From: Desertivirga brevis
Lineage (GTDB): Bacteria; Bacteroidota; Bacteroidia; Sphingobacteriales; Sphingobacteriaceae
Reading direction: 5' to 3'
DNA: 64,000 nt
NCBI RefSeq assembly: GCF_017355835.1
Contig: NZ_JAFEWF010000001.1
Location: forward strand, 1,302,001-1,366,000
The position numbers were made by a program, and so were the translations under genes. This document shows, in pieces, positions 15,713 to 25,051 of the stretch. Below the pieces are notes generated by a model. That model did not search any database. It saw only the letters and a list, made by a program, of their open reading frames with translations, and was not told where the DNA came from. Numbering within the stretch: the stretch's first letter is position 1; every line of letters begins with the position of its first letter.

Positions 15713-16689
15713 GATTGTCTAAGAATAATTCTTTTCCCAAAGTCTTGCATAAAACCTAACCCATACGCAGATAATTGAACAAACGCTGCAACTATACTTA
15801 GAAAAGCAACTTTTAAAGATTTGTTTACTGTTAAGGAGTGAAAAAATATTAACAATGTAAATACAGCTAATAGGAGGTTACACACGTTTGCAAAAGGGAG
15901 CCTAAAAATATTAAGAATAAGTGTAAAAATTAGAAACAAAGTAAACATTGCTGGAAAAAAATGAACCAGCTTCAGTTGCGCGGGAAAAAACTTATAGATA
16001 TTGATCCTTGCCCTGCCGAAGAAATGCAGCTGTTTGTAGAACTGCCTGAAATTCGTACGGCGCTTATGGAAAACTACGGCATCGGGGATAAGACCTATCT
16101 TGAAGCCCATAGAATGGATCCGGATACTGAACTCGATATCCTCGCCCAGCCTTGTGATTAAAAAACCTCCGGTGGCTTCCCATACCTTTCTGGATATGCC
16201 CATGTTAAAGCTTCTGGGATGGAATTGCCCGCCCATGTTCTTTTTACTACCACGTATCCCTCCTGTTGTAAAGGGTGAGGTCATAGAGTAACTGATCGCT
16301 TTCTGAACAGGAGTAAAAGAGCTGTGCGCTCCATCAGGCCCGCCAAAAGCGTCCAACCACTCCCTCTTCAAATGCTCACTTACGTTCTGTAAATAATCTT
16401 CAGGGATCAGACAGTCTGAATCAAAAACGATGAAGTATTCTCCGCGTGCTCTTGCGAAAGCATAATTCCGGGTAAAACCCTGCCCCTCGTTCTGTTTAAC
16501 ATAATAGGCAATACTAAGAACAGAGGAGTAACTTTCTACAATTTCTTTTGCAGGAAGCTTGGATCCATCTTCGATCACCAGGACTTCAAAGTTCTTATAC
16601 GTTTGCCGGGTTAGGGTTTGCAGCAACTCATCAATTTCCTGCGGCCGGTTGTACAGAGGAATGATGATTGAAAAAAAGAGGTCAGACAT
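15709..16689 (-). CDS. family 2 glycosyltransferase, membrane-anchored
   Basis: 326-residue GT2 enzyme. The N-terminal GT-A fold starts FFSIIIPLYNRPQEIDELL and has the VIEDGS nucleotide-sugar motif and a DSD metal site (FIVFDSDCL, about residue 95). An ED acceptor/base motif is in LGEDIEFSIR. Two to three C-terminal membrane helices follow (about 240-315). It is likely to act at the cytoplasmic face of the inner membrane on a lipid- or surface-linked acceptor. It overlaps the next gene on both sides (8 bp upstream, 4 bp downstream). Confidence 0.85.
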   Translation of the reverse strand: MSDLFFSIIIPLYNRPQEIDELLQTLTRQTYKNFEVLVIEDGSKLPAKEIVESYSSVLSIAYYVKQNEGQGFTRNYAFARARGEYFIVFDSDCLIPEDYLQNVSEHLKREWLDAFGGPDGAHSSFTPVQKAISYSMTSPFTTGGIRGSKKNMGGQFHPRSFNMGISRKVWEATGGFLITRLGEDIEFSIRIHSMGFKIGLIPDAVVFHKRRTNFRQFYKQLHFFGRARINIYKFFPAQLKLVHFFPAMFTLFLIFTLILNIFRLPFANVCNLLLAVFTLLIFFHSLTVNKSLKVAFLSIVAAFVQLSAYGLGFMQDFGKRIILRQS

Positions 16690-17650
16690 GTATTGGTTGA
16701 GGAGTTATCTTCTCTATCTGATAATTATTCCTTTCCGCAGAATTCCTTGATACCAGCTCTGCAACAAAGCCCGTTAGAAATAACTGGAAACCCACAACTA
16801 TTGCAACCAGGGCTATATAGAACAGCGGCTGGTCGGTAACGTTACGGTATTTCTGATGCTGGGCGATCTGGATCAGTTTATCTGCGATTAACCAGATGGT
16901 AATGATCAAGCCTGTAAAAAAGCTTAATACGCCCATCGTTCCAAAGAAGTGCATGGGGCGCTTTCCAAACTTACCTACGAAAAAGATAGAAAGCAGATCA
17001 AGGAAACCATTTACAAAGCGGCTTAGGCCGAATTTTGTTGTTCCATATTTTCGGGGCCTGTGTTCTACTACCTGCTCGCCTATCTTTCTGAAGCCTGCCC
17101 ATTTTGCAAGAACAGGGATATAGCGGTGCATCTCACCATATACCTCTATGCTTTTAACTACGTCTTTACGGTATGCCTTAAGTCCGCAGTTAAAATCGTG
17201 CAGGTTATGAATGCCCGACATCTTGCGGGTAGCTGAGTTGAAGAGCTTTGTAGGGATGGTCTTACTCAAAGGATCATGGCGCTTCTTTTTCCACCCTGAG
17301 ATCAGGTCGTACTTTTCTTCTTTGATGCGCCTGTAAAGCTCAGGGATTTCATCAGGGCTGTCTTGCAGATCGGCATCCATAGTGATCACAACATCGCCCT
17401 GCGCTGCTTCAAAACCTACATTGAGAGCAGCGGATTTTCCATAGTTACGACGAAATTTAATACCGCGGATATTATAGTTCTCTTGTTGCAGTTGTTCTAT
17501 TACCTCCCATGAACTATCGTTACTTCCATCGTCGACCAGTATGATCTCGTAGGAAAAACCATTTTCTTCCAAAACCCTTTTGTTCCATTCAACAAGCTCA
17601 GGAAGAGATTCATATTCATTATAGAGAGGTACAACTACCGATATATCCAT
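16682..17650 (-). CDS. DPM/GtrB-like family 2 glycosyltransferase
   Basis: 322-residue GT2 enzyme of the dolichol/undecaprenyl-phosphate glycosyltransferase type. It opens with DISVVVPLYNEYESLPELV and has ILVDDGSNDSSW and a DADLQDSP metal motif near residue 95. Two C-terminal membrane helices (about 230-300) match enzymes that charge polyprenyl phosphate with a sugar. The product would feed cell-surface glycosylation. Its stop overlaps the downstream GT2 start by 8 bp. Confidence 0.88.
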   Translation of the reverse strand: MDISVVVPLYNEYESLPELVEWNKRVLEENGFSYEIILVDDGSNDSSWEVIEQLQQENYNIRGIKFRRNYGKSAALNVGFEAAQGDVVITMDADLQDSPDEIPELYRRIKEEKYDLISGWKKKRHDPLSKTIPTKLFNSATRKMSGIHNLHDFNCGLKAYRKDVVKSIEVYGEMHRYIPVLAKWAGFRKIGEQVVEHRPRKYGTTKFGLSRFVNGFLDLLSIFFVGKFGKRPMHFFGTMGVLSFFTGLIITIWLIADKLIQIAQHQKYRNVTDQPLFYIALVAIVVGFQLFLTGFVAELVSRNSAERNNYQIEKITPQPIHV

Positions 17651-17677
17651 TCGTTCTGAAAAACCTTAATATTATTA

Positions 17678-18253
17678 TTATTCGGAAACACTCTTTGCAA
17701 AAACAGGAGGTTCCTTTTTAAAGATAGCGGCAAAAATTAACGCAGCTATAAACGTGATAATGATAGAGAAAATAATTCCCTGTATCACATGTCCGATAGT
17801 GGGATTTTTGCCTGCCTCTATACTTGCTTTTATTTCGTCGATCTTCTCGTCCAGCTCTTCAGTAGGAACATTCTGCTTACCGGCAAAATCTGTTGTTACC
17901 TTTACAATGTTTTGCTGCACCCTTTCAGTTATTCCCTTATCAACTGAGTGAGAATAAATATAGTTGCCCAGGGAATACACAAAGTAGGCGGCAAAGAACA
18001 TAATGAATATTCCGCTGGCAGCCTCCCGCATAGACCAGTATCCGCCTACATATTTACGAAGTTTTAAGGTAAAAAATATAGCCAGGGCAACAGGAATAGC
18101 AAAAGAAAGCAAAACAGGTGAAGCTATGATTACGGGCATTGCCGTTGTGGAAGCGATCCAATAAAGGGCAATAATGCCGATTATCAGAATAATAACGCCG
18201 AAAAGCAGTCCGTAAACCGCCGCCTGTTTTTGCATTGATCTCTTATCCTGCAT
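17678..18253 (-). CDS. DUF4199 membrane protein
   Basis: 191-residue protein with four predicted membrane helices (about 10-30, 40-60, 75-95, 155-180) and an extramembrane helical loop before the last. This matches the DUF4199 family, common in Bacteroidota and often beside DPM-like glycosyltransferases, as here. No enzymatic motif is present. It is 28 bp upstream of the GT2 gene and probably co-transcribed. A lipid-carrier role has been guessed from such neighbourhoods, but nothing in the sequence proves it. Confidence 0.8.
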   Translation of the reverse strand: MQDKRSMQKQAAVYGLLFGVIILIIGIIALYWIASTTAMPVIIASPVLLSFAIPVALAIFFTLKLRKYVGGYWSMREAASGIFIMFFAAYFVYSLGNYIYSHSVDKGITERVQQNIVKVTTDFAGKQNVPTEELDEKIDEIKASIEAGKNPTIGHVIQGIIFSIIITFIAALIFAAIFKKEPPVFAKSVSE

Positions 18254-18256
18254 CTG

Positions 18257-18916
18257 TTATTGATTAAAAGCAGCTACAAGTTTGTACACGGCACCCTCAA
18301 ATTCAGGATCGGAGCTGTGCTTCAGATATTCGGTGATATCGTCTGCGGAAGGGTTGTTTTGATAGAAAAAGCCCATGATAGGATAGAAAAGATCCTTGAT
18401 CTCTGAAGACTCATCTAAATTTTTAGCCACCCGGCCGATTTCTGAATAATTGCTTTCCATAAGGATCTGGTGGGCAATGATGTCTTCATAGATCCGGTGC
18501 TCATCCTGGAACTCATCTTCATCCACCAATAAAAACTCTTTCAGGAAATCTTCCAATTCTGGTTTGATATCTTCGTCTTTGCACTCACGGATGTATAACA
18601 GCACATTCAGCAGCTCGGTTCCTCTGTCTATCGTTTCATCTTCAATCTCTTCCCACTCTTTAGATTCAAGGTAATCCTCTTCAAGCTTATCTACGTCCTG
18701 AGCAAAGAAGTTAACCATTAGAAGATCGAAGAACACTTCACGAAGTGGCTCGTATTTAGGGGCATCATCAAAGGCTTTATCTAAAGCTTCCACTTTAGAC
18801 ATAAAGTCATTTTCTCCATCAAACACTCCGGCTATTACACTTTTAAATTCGGATGATGAGTTGCCTTCAAATTGCTGCAACGCCGCGGCAATTGCATTTT
18901 CTACTTGTTTGTCCAT
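18257..18916 (-). CDS. acidic hypothetical protein
   Basis: 219-residue, very acidic, helical cytosolic protein with no signal or membrane segment. I recognise no domain. The acidic stretches LEEDYLESKEWEEIEDE and LLVDEDEFQDEH are notable. It lies 3-4 bp from both neighbours (DUF4199 downstream, the dihydroorotase-like gene upstream), so it is firmly in the operon. It could be a structural or regulatory partner. Function unknown. Confidence 0.75.
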   Translation of the reverse strand: MDKQVENAIAAALQQFEGNSSSEFKSVIAGVFDGENDFMSKVEALDKAFDDAPKYEPLREVFFDLLMVNFFAQDVDKLEEDYLESKEWEEIEDETIDRGTELLNVLLYIRECKDEDIKPELEDFLKEFLLVDEDEFQDEHRIYEDIIAHQILMESNYSEIGRVAKNLDESSEIKDLFYPIMGFFYQNNPSADDITEYLKHSSDPEFEGAVYKLVAAFNQ

Positions 18917-18918
18917 AG

Positions 18919-20187
18919 CTAATATGTATTGCTGAATAACTGATTGTTATTCCCTGTAACAATTACTTTGCCTTTAAGTGTGCTGTTTATGAAAGGTGAA
19001 TTGGCAGATTTTGAGCGGTTGCTTTCTTCATTGAAGCTCCACTCCTGCCCGGTGTCAAATAAAACAAAGTTTGCCTCCTCGCCCTCTTCGAAAACAGGAA
19101 CAGGCAAGTTTAACACCTGGCGAGGTCTTATTGCCAGCTTTTCTACGATCTGCGAAGCGCTGAGGCCTGCTTTTATGGCTAAAGGCAGTACAGTTTGCAA
19201 GCCAATAATTCCATAAGAGGCGATCTCAAACTCTACATCCTTAAACTCAATTTCATGGGGGGTATGTTGTGAAACGATGGCATCGATAGTTCCGTCTTTT
19301 AAACCTGCGATCAATGCATCAACATCGCTTTGTAAACGCAATGGTGGCTTCACCTTATAGTTACTGTCGAAGCCTTTCAACTCTTCGTCCGTTAATACCA
19401 GATGGTGCGCAGCTACATCACAAGTGACTTTTAGTCCCCTGCTTTTTGCCTTGCGGATCAATTCAACACTGCCGGCAGTAGATATGGTACTGAAATGGAC
19501 CGGTGAATCGTTGTACTCTGCAAGGTAAAGGTCGCGCGAAATATGTACTTCTTCTGCAAGAGCCGGAATTCCTTTCATTCCCAGATAGGTACTTACTATA
19601 CCTTCATTCATTTTCCCTTTACCGGCAATCGACTTGTCTTCAGGATAAGAGAAGATCAAGCCGTCGAACCCTTTTGCATACATCAATGCACGGCTCATTA
19701 AACCAGAATCAGACACTGGTTTCATCCCGTCTGAGAAAGCTACAGCTCCTGCTGAACGCATATCAAATAACTCTGCAAGGTCTACTCCTGCTCTATCCTG
19801 ACTGATACAGCCTACAGGATAAACATTTACAAGGGAGTTCTTTGTGGTATTGATAATATAGGAAACTCCAGCTTTAGTGTGTACCGGAGGTTCGGTAGAA
19901 GGTTGTACTGCTACGCCTGTAAATCCCCCTGCTGCTGCAACAAGGGTTCCATTGATCAGTCCCTCTTTTGTTTCAAAACCGGGCTCACCGAAATTCACGT
20001 TCAGATCAAAGAAACCTGGTGATAAGTATTTGCCCTCTGCATCGATCAACACCACATCTTCATCAGCTTCGATCTTCTCCGAAATTGCAGAGATCTTTCC
20101 ATCCTTAATTAAGACATCGGCTTTTATACCGTCGAATTCAGACTGAGGGTGTACAATAGTTGCTGAGCGAAAGAGTATTGGTTTCAT
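18919..20187 (-). CDS. dihydroorotase homologue lacking metal ligands
   Basis: 422-residue amidohydrolase-fold protein of the dihydroorotase family (pyrimidine synthesis). The overall fold is conserved: LSPGFFDLNVNFGEPGF, VAVQPSTEPP, CDVAAHHLVL, KVKPPLR. The HxH metal motif after strand 1, normally DxHxHxREPG, reads DLNVNFGEPG, with both His replaced by Asn. The catalytic TDHAPH reads SQHTPHE, with the Asp lost. It therefore looks like a pseudo-dihydroorotase. In other bacteria such proteins serve as assembly partners of aspartate carbamoyltransferase. Catalysis is unlikely from these residues. Confidence 0.85.
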   Translation of the reverse strand: MKPILFRSATIVHPQSEFDGIKADVLIKDGKISAISEKIEADEDVVLIDAEGKYLSPGFFDLNVNFGEPGFETKEGLINGTLVAAAGGFTGVAVQPSTEPPVHTKAGVSYIINTTKNSLVNVYPVGCISQDRAGVDLAELFDMRSAGAVAFSDGMKPVSDSGLMSRALMYAKGFDGLIFSYPEDKSIAGKGKMNEGIVSTYLGMKGIPALAEEVHISRDLYLAEYNDSPVHFSTISTAGSVELIRKAKSRGLKVTCDVAAHHLVLTDEELKGFDSNYKVKPPLRLQSDVDALIAGLKDGTIDAIVSQHTPHEIEFKDVEFEIASYGIIGLQTVLPLAIKAGLSASQIVEKLAIRPRQVLNLPVPVFEEGEEANFVLFDTGQEWSFNEESNRSKSANSPFINSTLKGKVIVTGNNNQLFSNTY

Positions 20188-20323
20188 TAAATGGAATCTG
20201 AAATTTGAGATATTAGATTTGAGAACAATAACAGGTTGACGAGATTTAATGGTTTCGGCATCTGAAACCTGTCAGGTGACATACAACTTCTGATTACGGT
20301 ATCTCTGAAAATGAATAAGTTCA

Positions 20324-22375
20324 TTAAACTTGTATCGCTGTTTTTGCTGGCTTGTAAAATCTTAGCAGAAGAATTTCAAGCGCCAGAAAAATCAGTGCCA
20401 AAATTAGGCAAAGTTTCCACAACTGCACACCTTTATTTACTGCTTTTATTGCATCGCTTACAGACTCTTTTCCGGGTGTAAATATTTTCACTTTCGTATC
20501 TGTAAATATCCCTTCCAGCTGTTTTTCCGAAAGGTAACTAAGATCTGATTCTGAACGGTTATCATTGAAAGCATAACGGGCCAGCAGGATGTCTCCCTTC
20601 ATGAGGTCATATATGCCCGGCTCTTTCACCTGATCTGAAACGAAGATACGTGTAAGACTTTCTGTTTGACGAAGATCAGGAATAGCTTCAAAATTTCCTT
20701 TTTTCAGCACCAGGGTTTGATTTCGAGATAATGTTATAGGGGAAGATTCCAGGAATTGGTCTTTCCCGATGGTATAAGACAGGCGACTGTCGCGAACACT
20801 AAGGAATGCCGACTGAAACATCACCGGCACGAAAAGCGAGTGGCGCGGCAGATTGCTGCTCTCTTCTTCTAATGATACGGCAGAAAGATATGCACTCCCC
20901 TTCCCTATTTTGTATTCACTAAGGAAATTGCGGCGACCCGCGAAGTTCAGGATCTCCTGACGCGAAGTACGGCTACCTTGCGAGTAGCGAATGTATTTTT
21001 TAGCAACCGGCAGATTAATATTGCGGGGAACCTTTTCAAACACTCCCTTAAAAACCTTATGCTGGGCATTTAGTGAGACAACTTTCTGTTCCTGGCTAAC
21101 TATTTCTAAGGGTCGATCTGTACCCAGGCTTGCTGTCAGGGTTTGCAAACCCGAAACATCTCCCGACACGGAGGGGAATACTATCAGGGTTCCACCCTCC
21201 TTCACATAGGCGCTTAACTGCTGTGCCAGGCCCGGAGTAATCGTCTTCAGGTTATTTAAGATAATAAGAGGATAAGTACCCAGCGAGGAATAGTTGATAT
21301 TACCCGATGAGGTATGAGTCAGGTTAAAGAATGGATCTGACTGGTAGAGCGCCTCCAGGTATTTGTTTGCTCCCTGTTCGTCTATTTCCAGTATGCTCAT
21401 TTGGTTTTCGACGTAGAAGCTGAAATATGATTTATCATCGAAAACGATTGGATAATCTTTTAGGGATATCTCCCCTTTCTTCCAACCGGCAGACATACCA
21501 CTAAATGAAACAGTGTCTTTTGCGGTTCCGCGTGCCGGAATTGACATGCTGCCGATAGCCTTTTGCTGGTCATCGATCAACATCCGGTAAGAAGCATTTG
21601 AAACGGCCTGGTCTGAATTATTTCGAAGACTGATAATGAGCTGCTCTGTCTCGCCCACTTTATGGGCCGGAGAACTGAACCAAACCGAATCAACCGAAAT
21701 ATTAGGCTGAGGATTGGCCTTTAATTGAACCAGGCGAAGCGCTGTGCCAGATGCTGGTTTTAATTTTTGTCCGTTATCTACATTTTTCTGAAAATCGGAA
21801 ATTATATAGGCTGTCTTTATTGAATTGGGCTCGGTGCCTAGCATTTCTTCCTGCCGGTTGATCACCTCAGCAAGATTGCGATTGATTGAACTTATTTCCA
21901 CTTCTTCCAGTGCCTCGAGGAATTCCTCGCGGTACAACAGTCGCTGATGCTTGCCCAGAAAATCATTAGTCAGCAGTTGAAAGCGGGTATTTAAATCATA
22001 AGATGATACTATTTCCTTAGCCCTTCTTTTGGCTTCATCCAGTAACCTGCCCTCGCTGCTTACAGCTTCCATGCTATAGGAGTTATCGATGAAAATACTG
22101 GCAACGTCCTGCTGTCCCGCCACCTCGTCCTGTCTGGCAGGGATGTAGGGCTTTGCAAAGGCCAGTACCAGGAAAACTATGGCTAATATCCTCAGCGCCA
22201 GCAAAAGGTAATTTTTAAGCTTTCTGAAGGAGGTGGTTTGCTGCTGAATGTCTTTTAAGAACCTTACATTACTGAAATAGACCTTTTTGTATCTTCTGAA
22301 ATTGAAGAAATGTATGATCACCGGGATCAATACCGCTGACAATGCAAAAAGGAATCCTGGAAAAAGGAATTTCAT
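20324..22375 (-). CDS. BatA-domain / VWA-like membrane protein
   Basis: 683-residue membrane-anchored protein. The N-terminal ~90 residues have two membrane helices with FNFRRYKKVYFSNVRFLK between them, the BatA (aerotolerance regulator N-terminal) domain. A von Willebrand A-like domain follows (DVASIFIDNSYSME near residue 95, a degenerate MIDAS). A long region with a ThuA/GATase-like fold and a final C-terminal helix (about 655-675) complete it. Proteins of this type are widespread in Bacteroidota and may scaffold envelope processes; the role is unproven. Downstream of dihydroorotase-like by 136 bp. Confidence 0.82.
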   Translation of the reverse strand: MKFLFPGFLFALSAVLIPVIIHFFNFRRYKKVYFSNVRFLKDIQQQTTSFRKLKNYLLLALRILAIVFLVLAFAKPYIPARQDEVAGQQDVASIFIDNSYSMEAVSSEGRLLDEAKRRAKEIVSSYDLNTRFQLLTNDFLGKHQRLLYREEFLEALEEVEISSINRNLAEVINRQEEMLGTEPNSIKTAYIISDFQKNVDNGQKLKPASGTALRLVQLKANPQPNISVDSVWFSSPAHKVGETEQLIISLRNNSDQAVSNASYRMLIDDQQKAIGSMSIPARGTAKDTVSFSGMSAGWKKGEISLKDYPIVFDDKSYFSFYVENQMSILEIDEQGANKYLEALYQSDPFFNLTHTSSGNINYSSLGTYPLIILNNLKTITPGLAQQLSAYVKEGGTLIVFPSVSGDVSGLQTLTASLGTDRPLEIVSQEQKVVSLNAQHKVFKGVFEKVPRNINLPVAKKYIRYSQGSRTSRQEILNFAGRRNFLSEYKIGKGSAYLSAVSLEEESSNLPRHSLFVPVMFQSAFLSVRDSRLSYTIGKDQFLESSPITLSRNQTLVLKKGNFEAIPDLRQTESLTRIFVSDQVKEPGIYDLMKGDILLARYAFNDNRSESDLSYLSEKQLEGIFTDTKVKIFTPGKESVSDAIKAVNKGVQLWKLCLILALIFLALEILLLRFYKPAKTAIQV

Positions 22376-22455
22376 CAGTTCTCAAAATTAAGGTTTTGAT
22401 TGACATTAACGTCCGAAAGAGGAAAAGGATTGTAAGTACAGGCAGAAGAGGAAAT

Positions 22456-22480
22456 GAAAAAGGCGGTTGTTAGCCGCCTT
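22456..22480 (-). terminator. terminator of the GH2 gene
   Basis: The stem AAGGCGG / CCGCCTT (22460-22466, 22474-22480) is followed on the minus strand by TTTTC. It lies just after the GH2 stop. Confidence 0.7.
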
Positions 22481-22491
22481 CATATAATTTG

Positions 22492-24912
22492 CTATTTGGA
22501 TTTGAGACGGGCAAGGCCGCTCTGCAACCCTTTCCCTTCTACCAGCAGTTCGATATCGCCCGCTTTCCTGGTGGACTGCACCAGCACAACCAGTTTTCCA
22601 CTGAAAAGCTTCATGGTAGGGAGATGGAATTGCTCTAAGGAGGTGGCATCGCCATTGCAAGCTGCCCGGTAAGTAGCATTTCCGCTTACTTTGAAATTTA
22701 ACTGCTGATTGGCTGTTGGGCACGGGTTTCCATCTTTATCGACCACTGAGACGGTTACGAATGAGATATCATTTCCATCTGCGTTAATTACATTCCTGTC
22801 TGCTTCCAATACAATTTTGGATGGTTTTCCTGCAGTGACGATACTTTTTTCTGCAGCCGCCCTTCCGGTCTTGTCATACGCAACTACTTTCAAAGTACCG
22901 GGTTCATACTTAACATCCATCCACATCAAACGGTAACGGGATTGAGGAGATGAATCGTTCTTTTTCTGAACACCGAGGCTTTTTCCGTTTAAAAATAGTT
23001 CGGCGCTGTCGTAGTTCGTATAAACAAATACAGGAGTTACCTGTCCTTCCCTGCCTTCCCAGTTCCAATGAGGAAGGATATGTAAGGTGTTTTCCTTGGT
23101 ATTCCACTGACTTCTATAAAGGTAGAACCTGTCTTTTGGCAAGCCTGCAAGGTCATTAATACCAAAGTAAGAACTGCGTGCCGGCCAGAAGTTATCGTAA
23201 GGGGTAGGTTCGCCTAAGTAGTCAAATCCTGTCCAAACAAATTGCCCGATCACCCATGGTTTTGTGTCCTGCAGAATGAAATCATCTTCGGGAAGATTTG
23301 ACCAGCTGCAATATTCCATGTCGTACGAGGAGCATTGATGGTCCGGGTATTGCTTTTCTGCCGCTTTTACAACAGGAAATTTATATACTCCACGAGAGCT
23401 AACCGTAGAGGCTGTCTCTGATCCCAGGATCAATCCCTGTGGAAATGCTTTAAAAGCATCTTCATACAGGTGGGTTCGGTAGTTTAATCCGGGAATATCC
23501 AACAAAGCACCAAAACCTGAAGCCATAGTAGCCTTTACCTGATCCATTCCAACGGTCACCGGACGTGTTGGGTCTTCTCTGTGGAAGATATCCTGTAACC
23601 ATTTCGCACGCTTCACTCCTTCTGATCCAAATTGATCTGGCACTTCGTTACCTGAACTCCACATCACGATGCTGGGATGATTACGGGTAGCCTGGATAAG
23701 GTTCACCACGTCTTTTTCTGCATCGGTATTAAAGAAGCGGTTATACCCATTTTTTACTTTTGGCTTAGCCCATTCGTCGAAAGTTTCGGCAAGGAACATG
23801 AGGCCCATTTCATCACAAAGCTGAAGCTGCTCCAATGAAGGCATATTATGGGAACTACGCACGGCATCACATCCCATATCTTTTAATATTCTAAGTTGGC
23901 GGCGCAGGGCCGAAATATTGATGGCTGAGCCCAGTGGACCAAGATCGTGATGAAGGCAAACACCTTTAAATTTTCTTACTTTTCCATTCAAACTGAAGCC
24001 CGTTTTGGGATCGTAGTTGATGTGACGGATACCGAAACGGGTAGATAGTTCATCTTTTAAGGTGTTACCTGAATATAAACGGGAAACCGCAGTGTAGAGA
24101 TAAGGACTTTCAGGGCTCCATAGTTTGGGGTTTGCAACAGCGATATTCTGATCAAATTCCTTCCCGAATGTTTCTTCTGTTTTACTGCTTGCTACCGTTT
24201 TACCCTGGGCATCAAGGATAGTGGTCTCTATACGAAGGTTACTTCCTGTTGCCCGTGTTTTAACATTCACTTTTGCCTGAGTATCTGAAATATACGGGGT
24301 AGTAATAAAGGTTCCCCACTGGTCGATACTTTCCTCGTTCTTTACAATTAGTTTCACCTTGCGAAAAAGACCTGCGCCGGGGTACCATCTGGATGCAAGG
24401 GGTTTGTTAGATAAACTTACTGCAAGTGTATTCTTACCGCTCTGGATGTGATCGGTGATATCGAAATAGAAGTAATTGTAGCCATAATTCCACTCGCCCA
24501 CTTTAGTGCCGTTCACAAAAATCTTAGGTTCACTCATTGCCCCTTCAAACAGGATCAATACTCTTTTGCCTTTTTGAAAACCAGGCACAGTAAAGTAATT
24601 GCGGTACCAGGCGTCGCCAATGTGAGGAAGAGATCCGGTACGGCCTGTTTTTTCTGTAGGTACCTTCTCTCCATTTTGCATAATTGCAACTACCTGTTTG
24701 TCGACTTCCTTATCGAAAGGACCGTAAATAGCCCAGTCATGAGGGACCTGGACGGACTGCCATTTCTTATCATTGAATTCTTTCAAGGATGCTGAGGCAA
24801 CCTGCCCTTTATAGAATTTCCAGCCCTCGCCAAGTTCAATCTCCTGTCTTTGCTGGGCAAATGATACTTGGAGAAACAAGACTAATAAAAAAAATAAACC
24901 CTCACGTTTCAT
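22492..24912 (-). CDS. glycoside hydrolase family 2 (beta-galactosidase type)
   Basis: 806-residue secreted enzyme. I use the ATG at 24910-24912, since it gives a signal peptide (MKREGLFFLLVLFLQVSFAQ), not the earlier ATG at 24948. Domain order is GH2 sugar-binding (about 40-190), immunoglobulin-like (about 195-290), TIM barrel (about 300-590), then DUF4982 and a C-terminal Ig-like domain. The acid/base Glu is in WSSGNEVPDQ and the nucleophile Glu in LGSETAST. It likely removes galactosyl or related residues from plant or host glycans in the periplasm. Confidence 0.9.
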   Translation of the reverse strand: MKREGLFFLLVLFLQVSFAQQRQEIELGEGWKFYKGQVASASLKEFNDKKWQSVQVPHDWAIYGPFDKEVDKQVVAIMQNGEKVPTEKTGRTGSLPHIGDAWYRNYFTVPGFQKGKRVLILFEGAMSEPKIFVNGTKVGEWNYGYNYFYFDITDHIQSGKNTLAVSLSNKPLASRWYPGAGLFRKVKLIVKNEESIDQWGTFITTPYISDTQAKVNVKTRATGSNLRIETTILDAQGKTVASSKTEETFGKEFDQNIAVANPKLWSPESPYLYTAVSRLYSGNTLKDELSTRFGIRHINYDPKTGFSLNGKVRKFKGVCLHHDLGPLGSAINISALRRQLRILKDMGCDAVRSSHNMPSLEQLQLCDEMGLMFLAETFDEWAKPKVKNGYNRFFNTDAEKDVVNLIQATRNHPSIVMWSSGNEVPDQFGSEGVKRAKWLQDIFHREDPTRPVTVGMDQVKATMASGFGALLDIPGLNYRTHLYEDAFKAFPQGLILGSETASTVSSRGVYKFPVVKAAEKQYPDHQCSSYDMEYCSWSNLPEDDFILQDTKPWVIGQFVWTGFDYLGEPTPYDNFWPARSSYFGINDLAGLPKDRFYLYRSQWNTKENTLHILPHWNWEGREGQVTPVFVYTNYDSAELFLNGKSLGVQKKNDSSPQSRYRLMWMDVKYEPGTLKVVAYDKTGRAAAEKSIVTAGKPSKIVLEADRNVINADGNDISFVTVSVVDKDGNPCPTANQQLNFKVSGNATYRAACNGDATSLEQFHLPTMKLFSGKLVVLVQSTRKAGDIELLVEGKGLQSGLARLKSK

Positions 24913-24997
24913 GATACTTAGGAATAAATCAGTAAGCAATAATAGCAATTAAAAGCCTTGACAAGTATACTTAAGCAAATTTAGCTGGCGTGAAAGC

Positions 24998-25026
24998 AAA
25001 GAATCCCGATACCTGCCGGGATTCTT
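24998..25026. terminator. bidirectional hairpin between GH2 promoter region and ilvD
   Basis: AAAGAATCCCG / CGGGATTCTTT (24998-25008, 25016-25026). On the minus strand it follows the ilvD stop by ~26 bp and probably terminates that transcript. Confidence 0.7.
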
Positions 25027-25051
25027 TTATATTTTATTAGCAGCCGAACGG

